A DNA stretch of 64,000 bases from Nocardia cyriacigeorgica GUH-2 (lineage in GTDB: Bacteria; Actinomycetota; Actinomycetes; Mycobacteriales; Mycobacteriaceae), in contig NC_016887.1 of NCBI RefSeq assembly GCF_000284035.1, positions 1,922,001 through 1,986,000 on the forward strand, read 5' to 3'. The position numbers and the translations under genes were made by a program. Of this stretch, positions 35,259-45,000 are shown piece after piece. Positions within the stretch are counted from its first letter, which is position 1, and the number at the start of each line of letters is the position of its first letter. Under the pieces are notes generated by a model. It was not told the DNA's origin. It was given only the letters and a program-made list of their open reading frames with translations, and ran no database searches.

Positions 35259-38200
35259 TCAGTCCATGTACAGCCGCCAGGCCGGAACTCTGCTGCCGAA
35301 GATCCGGTGGCCATGGTCGGTACGGAGTCGCGCCCGCTCGAGCATCACGCGGAGATGGCGGTCGGGGGACGCGTCGCCGCATCCGGCGTCGAGTACATAT
35401 GCATTGGTGGTTCCGTCACCGGCTCGAGTAACAGCGTCGGTGTAGTGCCCGAGAACGGTGACTCCGAAGTCGGTTTCGGTAGCGTCGCGTAGCCATCCGT
35501 ACAGCCTTTTCGTCAGGTCGTTGGACGGCTGAGGCTCGAAGGGCCGGCCCGCCGCGGCGGCCAGCAGCTCTTGGCCGATGCGACGCTGCTGCCAGACTCG
35601 TTCGTCTCCGACCACGTGGAGTTGGGATCGTGCTCTGGTGATGGCGACGTTCCATAGATTCGGCTGCTTGTCGATCCAGTCGATCGAGCCTCGTGGCATA
35701 TTCGGCGCGGCAACCAAGGAGAAGATGATGATGTCGCACTCGCCACCCTGGAACGTATGTACAGTCCCGACGCGAATATCCGCTCTGCCCAGCTGTTTTT
35801 GGATGGCATCGGCTTGTGGGCGGTACGGCGTAACGATGCCGATCGTGATGTCGTCTTGGTACCCGCCGGGCCGACTCAATTGAGCAACCAGATCCGTGAC
35901 TGCTCGGACCTCGGAAGGGTTGGTCCAGGAGCCCTTCTTTGCTCGCTCGGCGGCGCCATCGGTCTTGTGCCAGATAATCGAATCATCGGCGGCGGACGCG
36001 CGCTGCATCCTGACGTCGGTCATCACCGTGAGGCGGCCATTGTAGAATAGATTGCTGGCAGTTGTGGCAATCGTCGGATGGCAGCGGAAGTGCTCGTCGA
36101 GCAGGAGACTGCCGCCCATTTTGCGTTCGGCCGCATTGAAGGCCGAGTGCCGGAGGTATGACATATCGTTGCGGTCCAGCCAGACCGGCGAGACATCCGC
36201 CATGCGTTCGGCAGCCGCCGCGCCTTGTATGTCGAGTGTCGCGATATGAGTGAGCTGCATCGGGTCGCCGATCACCAGCGCCCGCTTTGCGCGGAACAGC
36301 AAGGGAAGCACCGCAGGAACTGAGCACTGGCTCGCCTCATCGATAACGACGAGGTCGAACAGGCCGGGATTCGGGGGAAAACTACGCGCCGACTGGGCGG
36401 TCACCGCCCAGGCCGGTGCCCCACGCAACGCGCCGGTCTTGGCTGCCCAATCGCTGCCGGACCTGTGGTTCAGGAGGGCGGTGATCGATCGCCGGTTCGA
36501 ATGAGCGACGGTGCGGACCGTCGAGTCGAGCAAGGTCTGTGATGCCGTTCGGGCCGCTTCCGCGGCCTGTTGTAGACGGGACCGCAGTTCATAGTCCGGA
36601 AGCTGTGCAGCTTGTCGATCGATTGCCTCAGTCCAGGAAACCTCGGCTCGGGCGGTTTCGGCCAACAGCTCGATAGTTCGGAGCGGGTCACGTTCTTCAT
36701 CCTCGAAACCGAGGCGACGCATTAGTCGTCTGCAGCGCCGCTTGGCAATCAGCCCGAAACGCAGCGCCTTCTTGCATCTGCGGGCCACCGTCTTGGGATC
36801 ATGGTTTTCGAACAGTGTCCGGCGTTGGCCATCGTCGAATTCCAGTTTTCCAATCAGTATTGCGCGGTGTCGCGCGATGTCGAGCAGCCGCTGTTCCGCG
36901 AGGGCGATCTGGCCGAGCGATTCGCGCTGGCGATTGAGTTCCTCGCTTGTGAAATCCACCTTCAGCGCCGCGGTCTGAATATTGATGTCGGGTGGACTCA
37001 GCCGGGTGAGGCTGGTGAGGCCTGCCTGCTCATTGCCTTGATTCGCGACGTTTCCGCTGCGGATGACTGTGCCCGGAAGCAGTTTCTCGCACCGCTTCCA
37101 CACCTCGTCGACAGCTCGGTTGTTGGTCGAGGCCACCAACACGGTGTGGCCGGTGGAAATCGCCGTCGCGACAAGGTTGACCACCAGGTCGGTCTTCCCT
37201 GTTCCCGGAGGCCCGGTCGCGACAGTGAGCGGCTGTGTCATAGCCGAACGGATCACCGCTTCTTGCGCTTCGTTGCAGCGCAGTGGGGTGACAATCCGGA
37301 TCGAGTGCTCGGGCTCGGCACGATGTGGGGGTGCCGCACCAGGTGAAATCGCGCCGAGCGCAGTCCGCGGTATTTCGGCCACTTTGGCCCTGATGTCCTG
37401 AAGATCGGCGAGGAGCTTTTTGTTGGGGCCGGAATCGACATCGGGCATGCGAAACAGGATGGCGGCATTGCGGGCCCCATCAGTCGGTGTATCGACATCC
37501 AGCGTTGATTCCAGAAATTCTGGTTCGAGTTCCTGGACCTGATGAATCTCGAAGTCATTGCGCAGGATCTGCCTGATGTCGTTGGCCATCTCCGCTCGTC
37601 CGCCGGCATGCCAGTGCGGCTGGTAGGCCTGTACGAAGACTGCGGCCTCGTCCGAGTTCATGAACTCACTGAGTACCGCGGGGTGCACGATCGGCGGCCC
37701 GATGGGGCAGAGCCGGCGGGAACCTGCGGATTCGACAACCTCGACGCGCCGGATCAACAATGGAGCGAATTGCTTCTTGACCCGAGTGTTGCGGCGTTTG
37801 CGCTGTAGGCGGTGTTGTACGACGACGGCCGGGTATCCTGCCCATAGCTGCTGGTGTCCAGCGACCGAGTCGGACACCAGATCACGCGCCTCATCGGGCA
37901 CCGCGATCGAATGGTCTGAGTCCATGTCACCGACAAGGAGCCGCTCGCTGCCCTGTAGCACGACGAAGGTCTCACCGTCGTCATCAGCCGAGAGCCAGGA
38001 ATCCGACTCTGCGCGCAGACAATTGCTGAAATAATCGAGGAGCTGATCCCACGACGGGGGGCCTGATTTACCGGATGCGGTCGGCAGGTCCGCTCCCGGG
38101 ATCGGCGGCGGTCCGGCAATGAGTTCGATGGGTGTTCGCGGGCAGGCAGCCAGGACGATCCGATCGTCGACACCGGCCGCCGAGATGACCGGAATCTGCC

Positions 38201-38897
38201 CTGCACCGCTACTGCGTAGCTTGGTGTTGACGTACTCGAACAGGTCCTTCACCGACACGTCGGTCCTGCCACGAGCCGCTTCGCCAGTCCGCAGGGCTTC
38301 GACCAGCACGTTGGTGAACACGGAGGGCTCCGACTCGTCACGGCCGGCGAACGATCGTTCGCCGGCTCGTGATGACGAGACCACGTACACGCCACGGCTT
38401 TCCAGCGGGGAGATCTGCCTGACCGGATCACCATTCGCCGCGCCCTTAGGCGTGGGGTCCGACGTGCGGAAGCCCGTCGCGAAGCCTCCGCTGAGACAGC
38501 TGTCGATGATGACGACCTTCTGCGCGGCCGGGCACTGGTCGAGCTGGTCGTTCACGTAGTGAGCACGGACCGCGGTGTGCTCGAGTCGACGCGTGTCTGT
38601 GTCCGTAGCGATGAAATGGAACTCGCCGTTGGCATCTATCGCTCGCGTGCCATGCCCGGAAAAGTAGAGTACGGCGAGTTCGTCCTCACGGCTTTCCTGG
38701 AAGAAGTCGTATATCGCCTCTCTCATCTGGTTCGCGGTGAGATCCAGCAGGGATCTGATCTCGGTGAAGCCGCCTATCCGCCGGTCGTCGAGCACCTGCC
38801 CGACGAAGGCGAGGTCAGCATTGACAGACGGCAGATCGTCAAGGTTCGCGTCGGCATAGGTTTGGTTCCCGATAAGCAGCGCGCGCCGCCTCGCCAT
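35259..38897 (-). CDS. Caspase-like protease fused to an SF1 (Dna2/Upf1-type) helicase
   Basis: A 1212-residue fusion; ATG 38897 begins MARRRALLIGNQTYAD, the usual caspase-fold start, five bases after the EACC1 stop. Residues ~1-250 are a C14-type peptidase with catalytic His82 (YFSGHGTRA) and Cys134 (IDSCLSGG). Residues ~280-520 are a linker domain I cannot assign. The helicase follows: Walker A TGPPGTGKTDL at 561-570, Walker B VVIDEASQC at ~850-858, IGDPMQLTHIA, TVHTFQGGECDIIIFS and motif VI NVAITRARSQL. A ~100-residue tail (LYGWLRDATETDFGVTV to the end) could be a degenerate nuclease. Caspase-like proteases fused or linked to NTPases act in bacterial suicide defence. Both active centres look intact. 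Confidence 0.88.
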   Translation of the reverse strand: MARRRALLIGNQTYADANLDDLPSVNADLAFVGQVLDDRRIGGFTEIRSLLDLTANQMREAIYDFFQESREDELAVLYFSGHGTRAIDANGEFHFIATDTDTRRLEHTAVRAHYVNDQLDQCPAAQKVVIIDSCLSGGFATGFRTSDPTPKGAANGDPVRQISPLESRGVYVVSSSRAGERSFAGRDESEPSVFTNVLVEALRTGEAARGRTDVSVKDLFEYVNTKLRSSGAGQIPVISAAGVDDRIVLAACPRTPIELIAGPPPIPGADLPTASGKSGPPSWDQLLDYFSNCLRAESDSWLSADDDGETFVVLQGSERLLVGDMDSDHSIAVPDEARDLVSDSVAGHQQLWAGYPAVVVQHRLQRKRRNTRVKKQFAPLLIRRVEVVESAGSRRLCPIGPPIVHPAVLSEFMNSDEAAVFVQAYQPHWHAGGRAEMANDIRQILRNDFEIHQVQELEPEFLESTLDVDTPTDGARNAAILFRMPDVDSGPNKKLLADLQDIRAKVAEIPRTALGAISPGAAPPHRAEPEHSIRIVTPLRCNEAQEAVIRSAMTQPLTVATGPPGTGKTDLVVNLVATAISTGHTVLVASTNNRAVDEVWKRCEKLLPGTVIRSGNVANQGNEQAGLTSLTRLSPPDINIQTAALKVDFTSEELNRQRESLGQIALAEQRLLDIARHRAILIGKLEFDDGQRRTLFENHDPKTVARRCKKALRFGLIAKRRCRRLMRRLGFEDEERDPLRTIELLAETARAEVSWTEAIDRQAAQLPDYELRSRLQQAAEAARTASQTLLDSTVRTVAHSNRRSITALLNHRSGSDWAAKTGALRGAPAWAVTAQSARSFPPNPGLFDLVVIDEASQCSVPAVLPLLFRAKRALVIGDPMQLTHIATLDIQGAAAAERMADVSPVWLDRNDMSYLRHSAFNAAERKMGGSLLLDEHFRCHPTIATTASNLFYNGRLTVMTDVRMQRASAADDSIIWHKTDGAAERAKKGSWTNPSEVRAVTDLVAQLSRPGGYQDDITIGIVTPYRPQADAIQKQLGRADIRVGTVHTFQGGECDIIIFSLVAAPNMPRGSIDWIDKQPNLWNVAITRARSQLHVVGDERVWQQRRIGQELLAAAAGRPFEPQPSNDLTKRLYGWLRDATETDFGVTVLGHYTDAVTRAGDGTTNAYVLDAGCGDASPDRHLRVMLERARLRTDHGHRIFGSRVPAWRLYMD

Positions 38898-38902
38898 CCG
38901 GC

Positions 38903-39298
38903 TCAACTGTCCAGCTCCGTCTGAGGTTCGCCGTCGCGCCGTTCCGCGACTTCGCCGAGGAATTTGTCGACGATATCGAGCTGATCTGCCGTGTTGCCAC
39001 TGAGGACGAGCTCGGCGTCGCCGATACGAAGCTCGACCTGACGACGGCGATCCCGTTCGCACCACTCCCGGATCAGGGTCGTCAGCACCCGTGCAGCGCC
39101 GGCCGAAAGCCCTGCGCTCACGAGTAGAACCAGTTCTTGACTAATTCCGCTCTTGTGTCCTGCTGACGCGGACGCGGAGGTGGCAAACGCCGCATCGACA
39201 CCTTGTAAGCCGAGGTGGGAACGCAACTCGCGGGTCAACCGCTCAGTCAACAGGCTGTTGCCCCCGGTCAGGACCCGCAGCTCCCAGGCATCGCTCAT
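38903..39298 (-). CDS. Effector-associated constant component EACC1
   Basis: A 131-residue protein. Its central hydrophobic helix (QELVLLVSAGLSAGAARVLTTLIREW) followed by a basic stretch and two strands (RRQVELRIGDAELVLSGNTADQLDIVDKFL) is the pattern of EACC1, the invariant partner of varied effectors (caspases, other peptidases, NTPases) in actinobacterial and cyanobacterial conflict systems described by comparative genomics. It lies 5 bp upstream of the caspase-helicase and must be cotranscribed with it. EACC1 is thought to couple effector to sensor; its mechanism is not known. ATG 39298 lies about 8 bases after CAGGGGG, a good ribosome site. Confidence 0.8.
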   Translation of the reverse strand: MSDAWELRVLTGGNSLLTERLTRELRSHLGLQGVDAAFATSASASAGHKSGISQELVLLVSAGLSAGAARVLTTLIREWCERDRRRQVELRIGDAELVLSGNTADQLDIVDKFLGEVAERRDGEPQTELDS

Positions 39299-39607
39299 CG
39301 AAACCCCCTGCTCTGGCGAAAAGTTCGCATCGCCATTGTGCCCGACCGAGATCGATCTTGCCGCCTACACCAGTAACGTTCCGAGTGGTTTGGTTCGTGA
39401 GTTACTCATGAGCCCAGTGAAATTCAGTGGTTGAAGCCGTTCCGTCGGATTCACCCTCGTCCCGCCTGCGGCTTGATCGCCAGTGACAGCTACCGCGCTC
39501 TTCGAGCCTGCGCTGCTTCGCTTACGCCGCCCTGCGGCCGGATCGAGCAACCGTTCGGCAAGTTGATCTCCTGGCACTAGGGCCGGCGAGTCGGCAGGAT
39601 GGTGCGC
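39299..39607. other. 309-bp divergent region between EACC1 and a methyltransferase
   Basis: No gene seen. It should carry the promoter of the EACC1-caspase operon. AGTAAC and GTTACT (39381 and 39408 areas) form a spaced inverted repeat that could be regulatory, but the signal is weak. Confidence 0.35.
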
Positions 39608-40351
39608 ATGCCTGCAATTCCCGAAAGCTCGGTCGGACCCACAGACGTGCCCGTGGAGAACGACTACGACAGCTTTGCCGAGGGGTATACCGCCGAAACC
39701 GAAAACAACCTTATCAACGGCTATTACGCGAGGCCCGCGATCGTCGGCCTGGCCGGTGATGTGGCCGGTCGGCAGATCCTCGACGCCGGCTGTGGCTCCG
39801 GCCCGATACTCGCAGCGCTGCGCGACCGAGGCGCCATCGTGACCGGCTTCGACTCCAGCGCCAAAATGGTGGAGCTGGCCCGGCGGCGACTCGGTGCCGA
39901 TGCTGCTCTCCACGTCGCCGATATCGCAGGCCGGCTGCCGTTCACCGACCGCGCATTCGACGATGTCATCGCGTCCCTGGTACTGCACTACTTAGAGGAC
40001 TGGGCAGGGCCGCTGGCGGAGCTGCGGCGCGTCCTGAAGCCCGGCGGCCGCCTGATCGTGGCCGTCAATCATCCCTTCGTTTACAAACTGCGTTACCCGG
40101 AGGCTGATTATTTCGCGACCGTCAAGCACTCCGAGGAGTACACCTTCGACGGTCAGAAGGCCGTGCTCACCTACTGGCATCGGCCGCTGCATGCGATGAC
40201 GGATGCCTTTACCGCGGCCGGGTTTCGCACTATCACGATCAGCGAACCGCCTCCGGCGCCGGAAGCTCAGGAACTCTTCCCCGACGTCTTGGCGAGATCC
40301 TCTTCCGGTAGGTTTTTGAGCTTCCTGTTCTTCGTTCTGGAATCCGTCTAG
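39608..40351 (+). CDS. Class I SAM-dependent methyltransferase
   Basis: A 247-residue enzyme; ATG 39608 is preferred to ATG 39599, as the latter directly abuts the GGCAGG ribosome site. Motif I is ILDAGCGSGPILAAL, with the acidic residue in GFDSSAKMVELARRR, then DDVIASLVLHYLEDW and VLKPGGRLIVAVNHP. The C-terminal third is of the type that positions a small-molecule substrate. The substrate is unknown. Divergent from the EACC1-caspase operon but with no evident link. Confidence 0.87.
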   Translation: MPAIPESSVGPTDVPVENDYDSFAEGYTAETENNLINGYYARPAIVGLAGDVAGRQILDAGCGSGPILAALRDRGAIVTGFDSSAKMVELARRRLGADAALHVADIAGRLPFTDRAFDDVIASLVLHYLEDWAGPLAELRRVLKPGGRLIVAVNHPFVYKLRYPEADYFATVKHSEEYTFDGQKAVLTYWHRPLHAMTDAFTAAGFRTITISEPPPAPEAQELFPDVLARSSSGRFLSFLFFVLESV

Positions 40352-40358
40352 TGCTTCG

Positions 40359-40391
40359 AGGGCTTCCGCGCTCCAATGCGGCGAAAGCCCT
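40359..40391. terminator. Stem-loop between convergent genes
   Basis: AGGGCTT (40359-40365) and AAGCCCT (40385-40391) pair, followed by TT on the plus strand, just after the methyltransferase stop. Confidence 0.5.
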
Positions 40392-40419
40392 TTGACAGCA
40401 GTCCGATCAGTCGGAACGA

Positions 40420-41273
40420 TCAGGTCACTGCGACGAATACCTTGTCGGAGAGTAATGCCGGCTCAACGGCGAGGGTGCCTTGTGCCGCCGATGCGGACGG
40501 CACAAGGAATTCGACGTTGCCGGTAGTCGACGCTCCCTCGAACAGCGGGCTATTCGTGTCGAGCGCATCGGGTGCCACGGCGTTGCTGTCGTAAGAGTTC
40601 ACGGTGTTCCCGTCCGCGGTTACATAGCTGATCGTTGCGAAGGGCGTATCGCCTTGAGGGTCGTTTCCGATATAGGTGATCGTGACGTTGGCCAGGAGAT
40701 ACTGCGAGCCTGGCGGGGGCGCTTCGTTGTACGAGTTCTCCGCGGCGACAGCATCATTCGCGTTGAGCGTCACGCTGTTGACGGTCACCTGCCAGTCGCC
40801 GTCAGTTATCACCGACCCCAGTGGGTACGGATTCGCGCGGGTTCCTTGATCCGTTGAGGTGTCCTGGTCAGCTGCGCCGGACTCGGTTGCCTGGCCTGGT
40901 GCCGCCGGGGTGGCCACGGATACGTCGCTGGTGTCGAACGCGTCATCGAAAGCATCGGAGACCACGGCGAAGAAGACGACGAAACCAACGACTGTGCCGA
41001 CCACTGAGATGATAATCGCGGCGATGCTGGTGCCTTTGGTTTTTCCGGTCTGGCACACGCCCACGATTCGAGAATGAAAGCGATCGGCAGCAGGACCCAC
41101 CCGACGATCAGGGCCCCGGGTATGCAGGCGAAGAGGAAGCCGACGACTGCGGTAATGACCGCAATTATCCCTAGCGTGTTCCGCTCTTTTCCTGGCGCGA
41201 CGGGCGGCCCTGGGTAAGGGCCGGCAGGCGACCATGGAGGCGGCGGCGAGGGCGGGTAGGGAGGCGAGGTCAT
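40420..41273 (-). pseudogene. DUF4190/DUF4352-type membrane protein gene with a one-base frameshift
   Basis: The N-terminus (ATG 41273, Pro-rich MTSPPYPPSPPPPW, then two helices NTLGIIAVITAVVGFLFACI and GALIVGWVLLPIAFIL) is in one frame. The remainder (IVGVCQTGKTKGTSIAAIII, a helix, then a DUF4352 beta-sandwich NPYPLGSVITDGDWQVTVNSV to the stop at 40420) is in another. Inserting one base near 41065-41071 joins them as FILGIVGVCQTGKTKG, the normal family sequence. The gene is either inactivated or misread. Intact homologues are small membrane-anchored extracellular proteins of unknown role; a second DUF4352 gene lies at 49762. Confidence 0.8.
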
Positions 41274-41283
41274 AGTTGCGCAC

Positions 41284-41715
41284 CTTCGGTTGTGCAGGAC
41301 TCGGGGTGGAGTGTTCGATCAGCGCGGTACGTGGCGTTCACTGACTAATAGCCGGCACTGTGAGCTACGTTACAAAGCAGTTTCGGCTGCTCCCGCTTGG
41401 GGAGGAAATTGCTGGTCATCGCCTTAGGGTCGGGTTGGTGCCGCGCCCAGATGCCTGACGTCAGACCATGCGAGGCTGGTAGCCAACCTGAGAGGCTCAT
41501 GCCGCGTAGGCGGGCTGCTCTGCTCTTGGGTTCGCCGATATCGGCACTATCACCGCGCAGGCCGAGCCCGGACGGCAAGCGACGGGGTGAGCGGGCTGGC
41601 CCTAATTCATCGAGCTGGCCCGGAACGACCCCGCGCGCCGCTGCCGGGCGAGGGTGGCCCGAAATGGCGGCAATATGGGGTCGCAGACGCCACGCCCGTC
41701 GTGAAAGATACGAAT
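41284..41715. other. 432-bp stretch without a clear gene
   Basis: Open frames exist on both strands here but none has a recognisable product or ribosome site. It probably holds promoters for the divergent flanking genes. Confidence 0.4.
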
Positions 41716-42015
41716 ATGCCACGCACAACACAGTTACGGACCTACACCATCCGTGAAGGTCTCCTCGACGAGTGGGCCGGCAAGTGGCGCGACCTGGTGG
41801 TGCCGCTGCGCCTGGAGCTCGGTTTCGAGATCGGTGGAGCCTGGTTGGATCGCGAACGCAGCCAGTTCATCTGGCTGATCTCCTATGAGGGGGAGGACAC
41901 GTTCGAGGAAGCCAACGAGCGCTACTGGGCTTCGCCGAAGCGGGAGGCGCTCGGGCTCGATCCGGCGGAGTATCTCGTCGGGCGGGACGTCCGGGTTGTC
42001 GATCCGGTTCAGTGA
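41716..42015 (+). CDS. NIPSNAP-family small protein
   Basis: A 99-residue protein. The core RTYTIREGLLDEWAGKWRDLVVPLRLELGFEIGGAWLDRE and FIWLISYEG is the ferredoxin-like NIPSNAP fold, often in small enzymes or binding proteins of unclear role. ATG 41716 fits the family N-terminus (TTQLRTYTI). The gene overlaps the end of the convergent nSTAND gene by 7 bp. Confidence 0.75.
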   Translation: MPRTTQLRTYTIREGLLDEWAGKWRDLVVPLRLELGFEIGGAWLDRERSQFIWLISYEGEDTFEEANERYWASPKREALGLDPAEYLVGRDVRVVDPVQ

Positions 42016-45000
42016 GCCGGGAGTAAGTGCGCGGATCGTTCCTCCGGGGTCAGTGACCGGTATGCCCGGGCTCTTGCGCGGGCACGGAGGTCGTCGAGGT
42101 CGACGTCGACCGGCCAGATGCGGGCCGTGCCGTCGAAGGATGCAGTCAACACCTGGTCTCCCGAGGGCAGCCATTCGACATCGGTGATTCGGTCCCGGTG
42201 GACGCCGATGACGCCGATCTCGTTGTGGGTATGTGCGTCCCAGACGCGCACGGTGCGGTCGTAGGAGCCGGTTGCTATCCGGGTGCCGTCCGGCGACCAC
42301 GCGACGGTTTTGACTCGGCCGGTGTGCCCGAGCAGGACCACGGTGGACTCGCCGGCGACCCTGTCCCACACGCGTGCGGTGTTGTCGGCGCCGCTGGTGA
42401 CGAGCTGCGACTCGTCGGGCGCCCACGAGACGGCGTCGACCCAGTTCCCGTGTCCGATGAGCGTGGTCACGAGCTCGGCGCGGGGGCCTTCGGGTGTCGA
42501 CGTCACTCGCCAGACGGCGCCGGTGCGGTCGTCGGAGACGGTGGCCAGATAGCGGCTCGTCGGTGACCACGCGAGACCGGTGATCCAGTCGGTGTGATGG
42601 TGCACGCGGAAGGTAGCGGGCGAGGGGGTCGAGTAGGCGAGGTAGAGGCACCGGTCGTGTCCCGCGTAGGCGAGATAACGGCCGTCGGGGGACAGCTGCG
42701 CAGCTTCGCAGGTCATGTCGGTCTCGATGGTGGCGAGACGAGTCCACTCGCTGCCGATTCGCCAGAGTGCGACGCTGGAATCCTTGGCGCATGTGGCCGC
42801 GTATGAGTTCGTCGCCGAGACGTCGAGGACTGGCTCGTGATGGCTCGCGGCGACACTCGACCGCTCGGGTCGCAGGATGTCCGAGACCCGAATGGTCGCG
42901 TCGGTGCCCGCTGTGACGATCGAGTCGCCGACCGGCAGGGCTCGCTGCACGGGACCTCGGTGGCCGGTGACCTGCCGGCTCTCGGCGCCCCGCGGGGAGA
43001 ACGCCCACACGCGTGCGGTGGCATCCGCGCCACCGGTGACCAAGCGGGAGCCGTCCGGCGACCAGCGTATGGACCACACATCACCCGTGTGGCCGCGCAG
43101 GACGAACTTCTCCTCGGCATTGACGGGATTCCAGATCCTCGCCGTTGCATCCCCACCACAGGTCGCCAGCATCGAACCGTCCGGTGACCAGTCGCAGTTC
43201 CAGGCCCTGTCGTCGTGGCAACGGATTAGCATCGTCTGGGTTGCGCTTGAAACATCCCAGATACGCACGGTCGCGTCGCCACCGGCCGAGGCCAACCGTG
43301 CGCCGTCCGGAGACCACGCCACACCTTCGACGAAGTCCTCGTGCCCTTCGAGAGCTATGGCGGTGTGGTCGGTGAGGTCCCAGACTCGGACCGTGCGGTC
43401 GTGACAACCGCTGGCCAGTCGGCTGTTGTCCGGGCTGAACGCCAGCCCGAGAATGTTGTCGGTATGTCCGGTGAGTTCCGCGCGGAGAGTATAGGTTTCG
43501 GCGTTCCAGAGCCGGATCACGCGGTCTCGGCAACCTGTGGCTATCAGGGTGCCGTCGCCGGACCAGGCTACGGCACGGCAGACGTCGCCACCCGCCGGAA
43601 GTTCCCCCAGGACCCGGCCGGTCGCCGCTTCCCACACCCGCGCGGTTCGGTCACGCGAGGCCGTCACCACTTTCGTCGAGTCCGGAGACCAGGCCACCAT
43701 TTCGACCATGTCCCCATGCCCTCGCAGGGTCTGCGTGCACTGACGTGATTCCGCGGCCCACACGCGGGCGGTGCCGTCCCGTGAAGCGGTAGCGATCAGC
43801 CGCCCATCCGGTGACCATGCGACATTGCGCACGGTATCGGTGTGCAGATCGAGCACATCGATGAGCCGGTGGTGCGCCAGCACAGCCATCAACGCGCGGG
43901 TCGCTACGGGGGTAGGTGGGCATTCGGCCAGCGCGGCGAGGCACAGCAGGACGGAGAGATCCGGATAGTCCTCGACATGGGTGAGCACGTATTCGCCGAT
44001 GCCCTCCGACACCCGGCGCAGGAACGCGGCATCCCGGCGCGCGGACTCGTCGACGAACGCCACGACCGCCGGACCAGCGAGTTCCGGATGATCCCGGATC
44101 CACTGCCGGGCCTGCTCCAGCCGGTCGCCGGTAAGTAGATAGTCGGGGTTCCGGCCGGCCTGCTCCCAATCGCCCGCCCACCGCTCCAGCTCGGCGCGAC
44201 GCCGCAACTGGGCCGCTCGCGCTTCGACCTCCTGGCGCAGCGGCACCCACTGACGGAACAGTGCCTCATGAGCTGCCTGCGCTATCGGTCTACCGTCGAC
44301 AGCACCGGTCACCAGGAGGCGTGCATCGACAAATGCGTCGATGACATCTCGCTCTTCTGTCCCGATCTCTGGGAGTGGCACGCGGCGCCGGTAGGCCTGC
44401 TCCCCATCGATGGTGACGAACTCGAGCAAGACACGCAGGATCCGCGGTGTCGCTTCCGGCCCACCGAGCCGTTCGACCGCTTCTGCGGCCTGCCGCGACA
44501 GCGAGCCGGCGACACCACCGAGACGTTGATAGTGCTCGAATGTCGCGCGGCGGGATGGTCCGGCGGCGAGGTACAGCTCCTGGAGCAGATACGCGAGCAA
44601 CGGCAGGGCGTCAGCGGTTGCCGTATCGCCGAGGATGTGGTCGACCAGTCCTGGAGCGAATTCGAGTCCGACCAACTCGGCGGGACCGGTGACAGCAGAC
44701 CGCAGTTCGGTATCGGTGAGCGCGCCGAGAGCGAGCGGGCGCCGGAACAGTCCCGAGTACGGGGTGTCGAGGAAGTCGGCGAGATGCTCGATCCGCACCG
44801 TCAGGGTCACCCACAGCCGGCGGTCGTCGCGCAACGCGGTATCGACGCAGCGCAGAAACCGCGCTCGCTCCTGCTCGCCGGCCAGGGTGAACAGCTCCTC
44901 ACCCTGATCCACCAGCAGCAGAGTCTTCGACCTCGAGTGTCCCGCACGCTGCCGAGCCTGAATGATCATGTGGCCGAATGCCTCGTGGTTACGGCGCAAC

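Noticed and set aside
36470..36520. GGTTCGAAT-like T-loop sequence suggesting a tRNA
   Set aside because: It is inside the helicase coding region and no acceptor or anticodon arms can be drawn around it.
38249..38559. Short frames on both strands inside the caspase domain
   Set aside because: Shadows of the intact caspase-helicase frame.
42009..43860. Regular repeats every ~120 bp considered as a DNA repeat array
   Set aside because: They are degenerate WD40 coding repeats.
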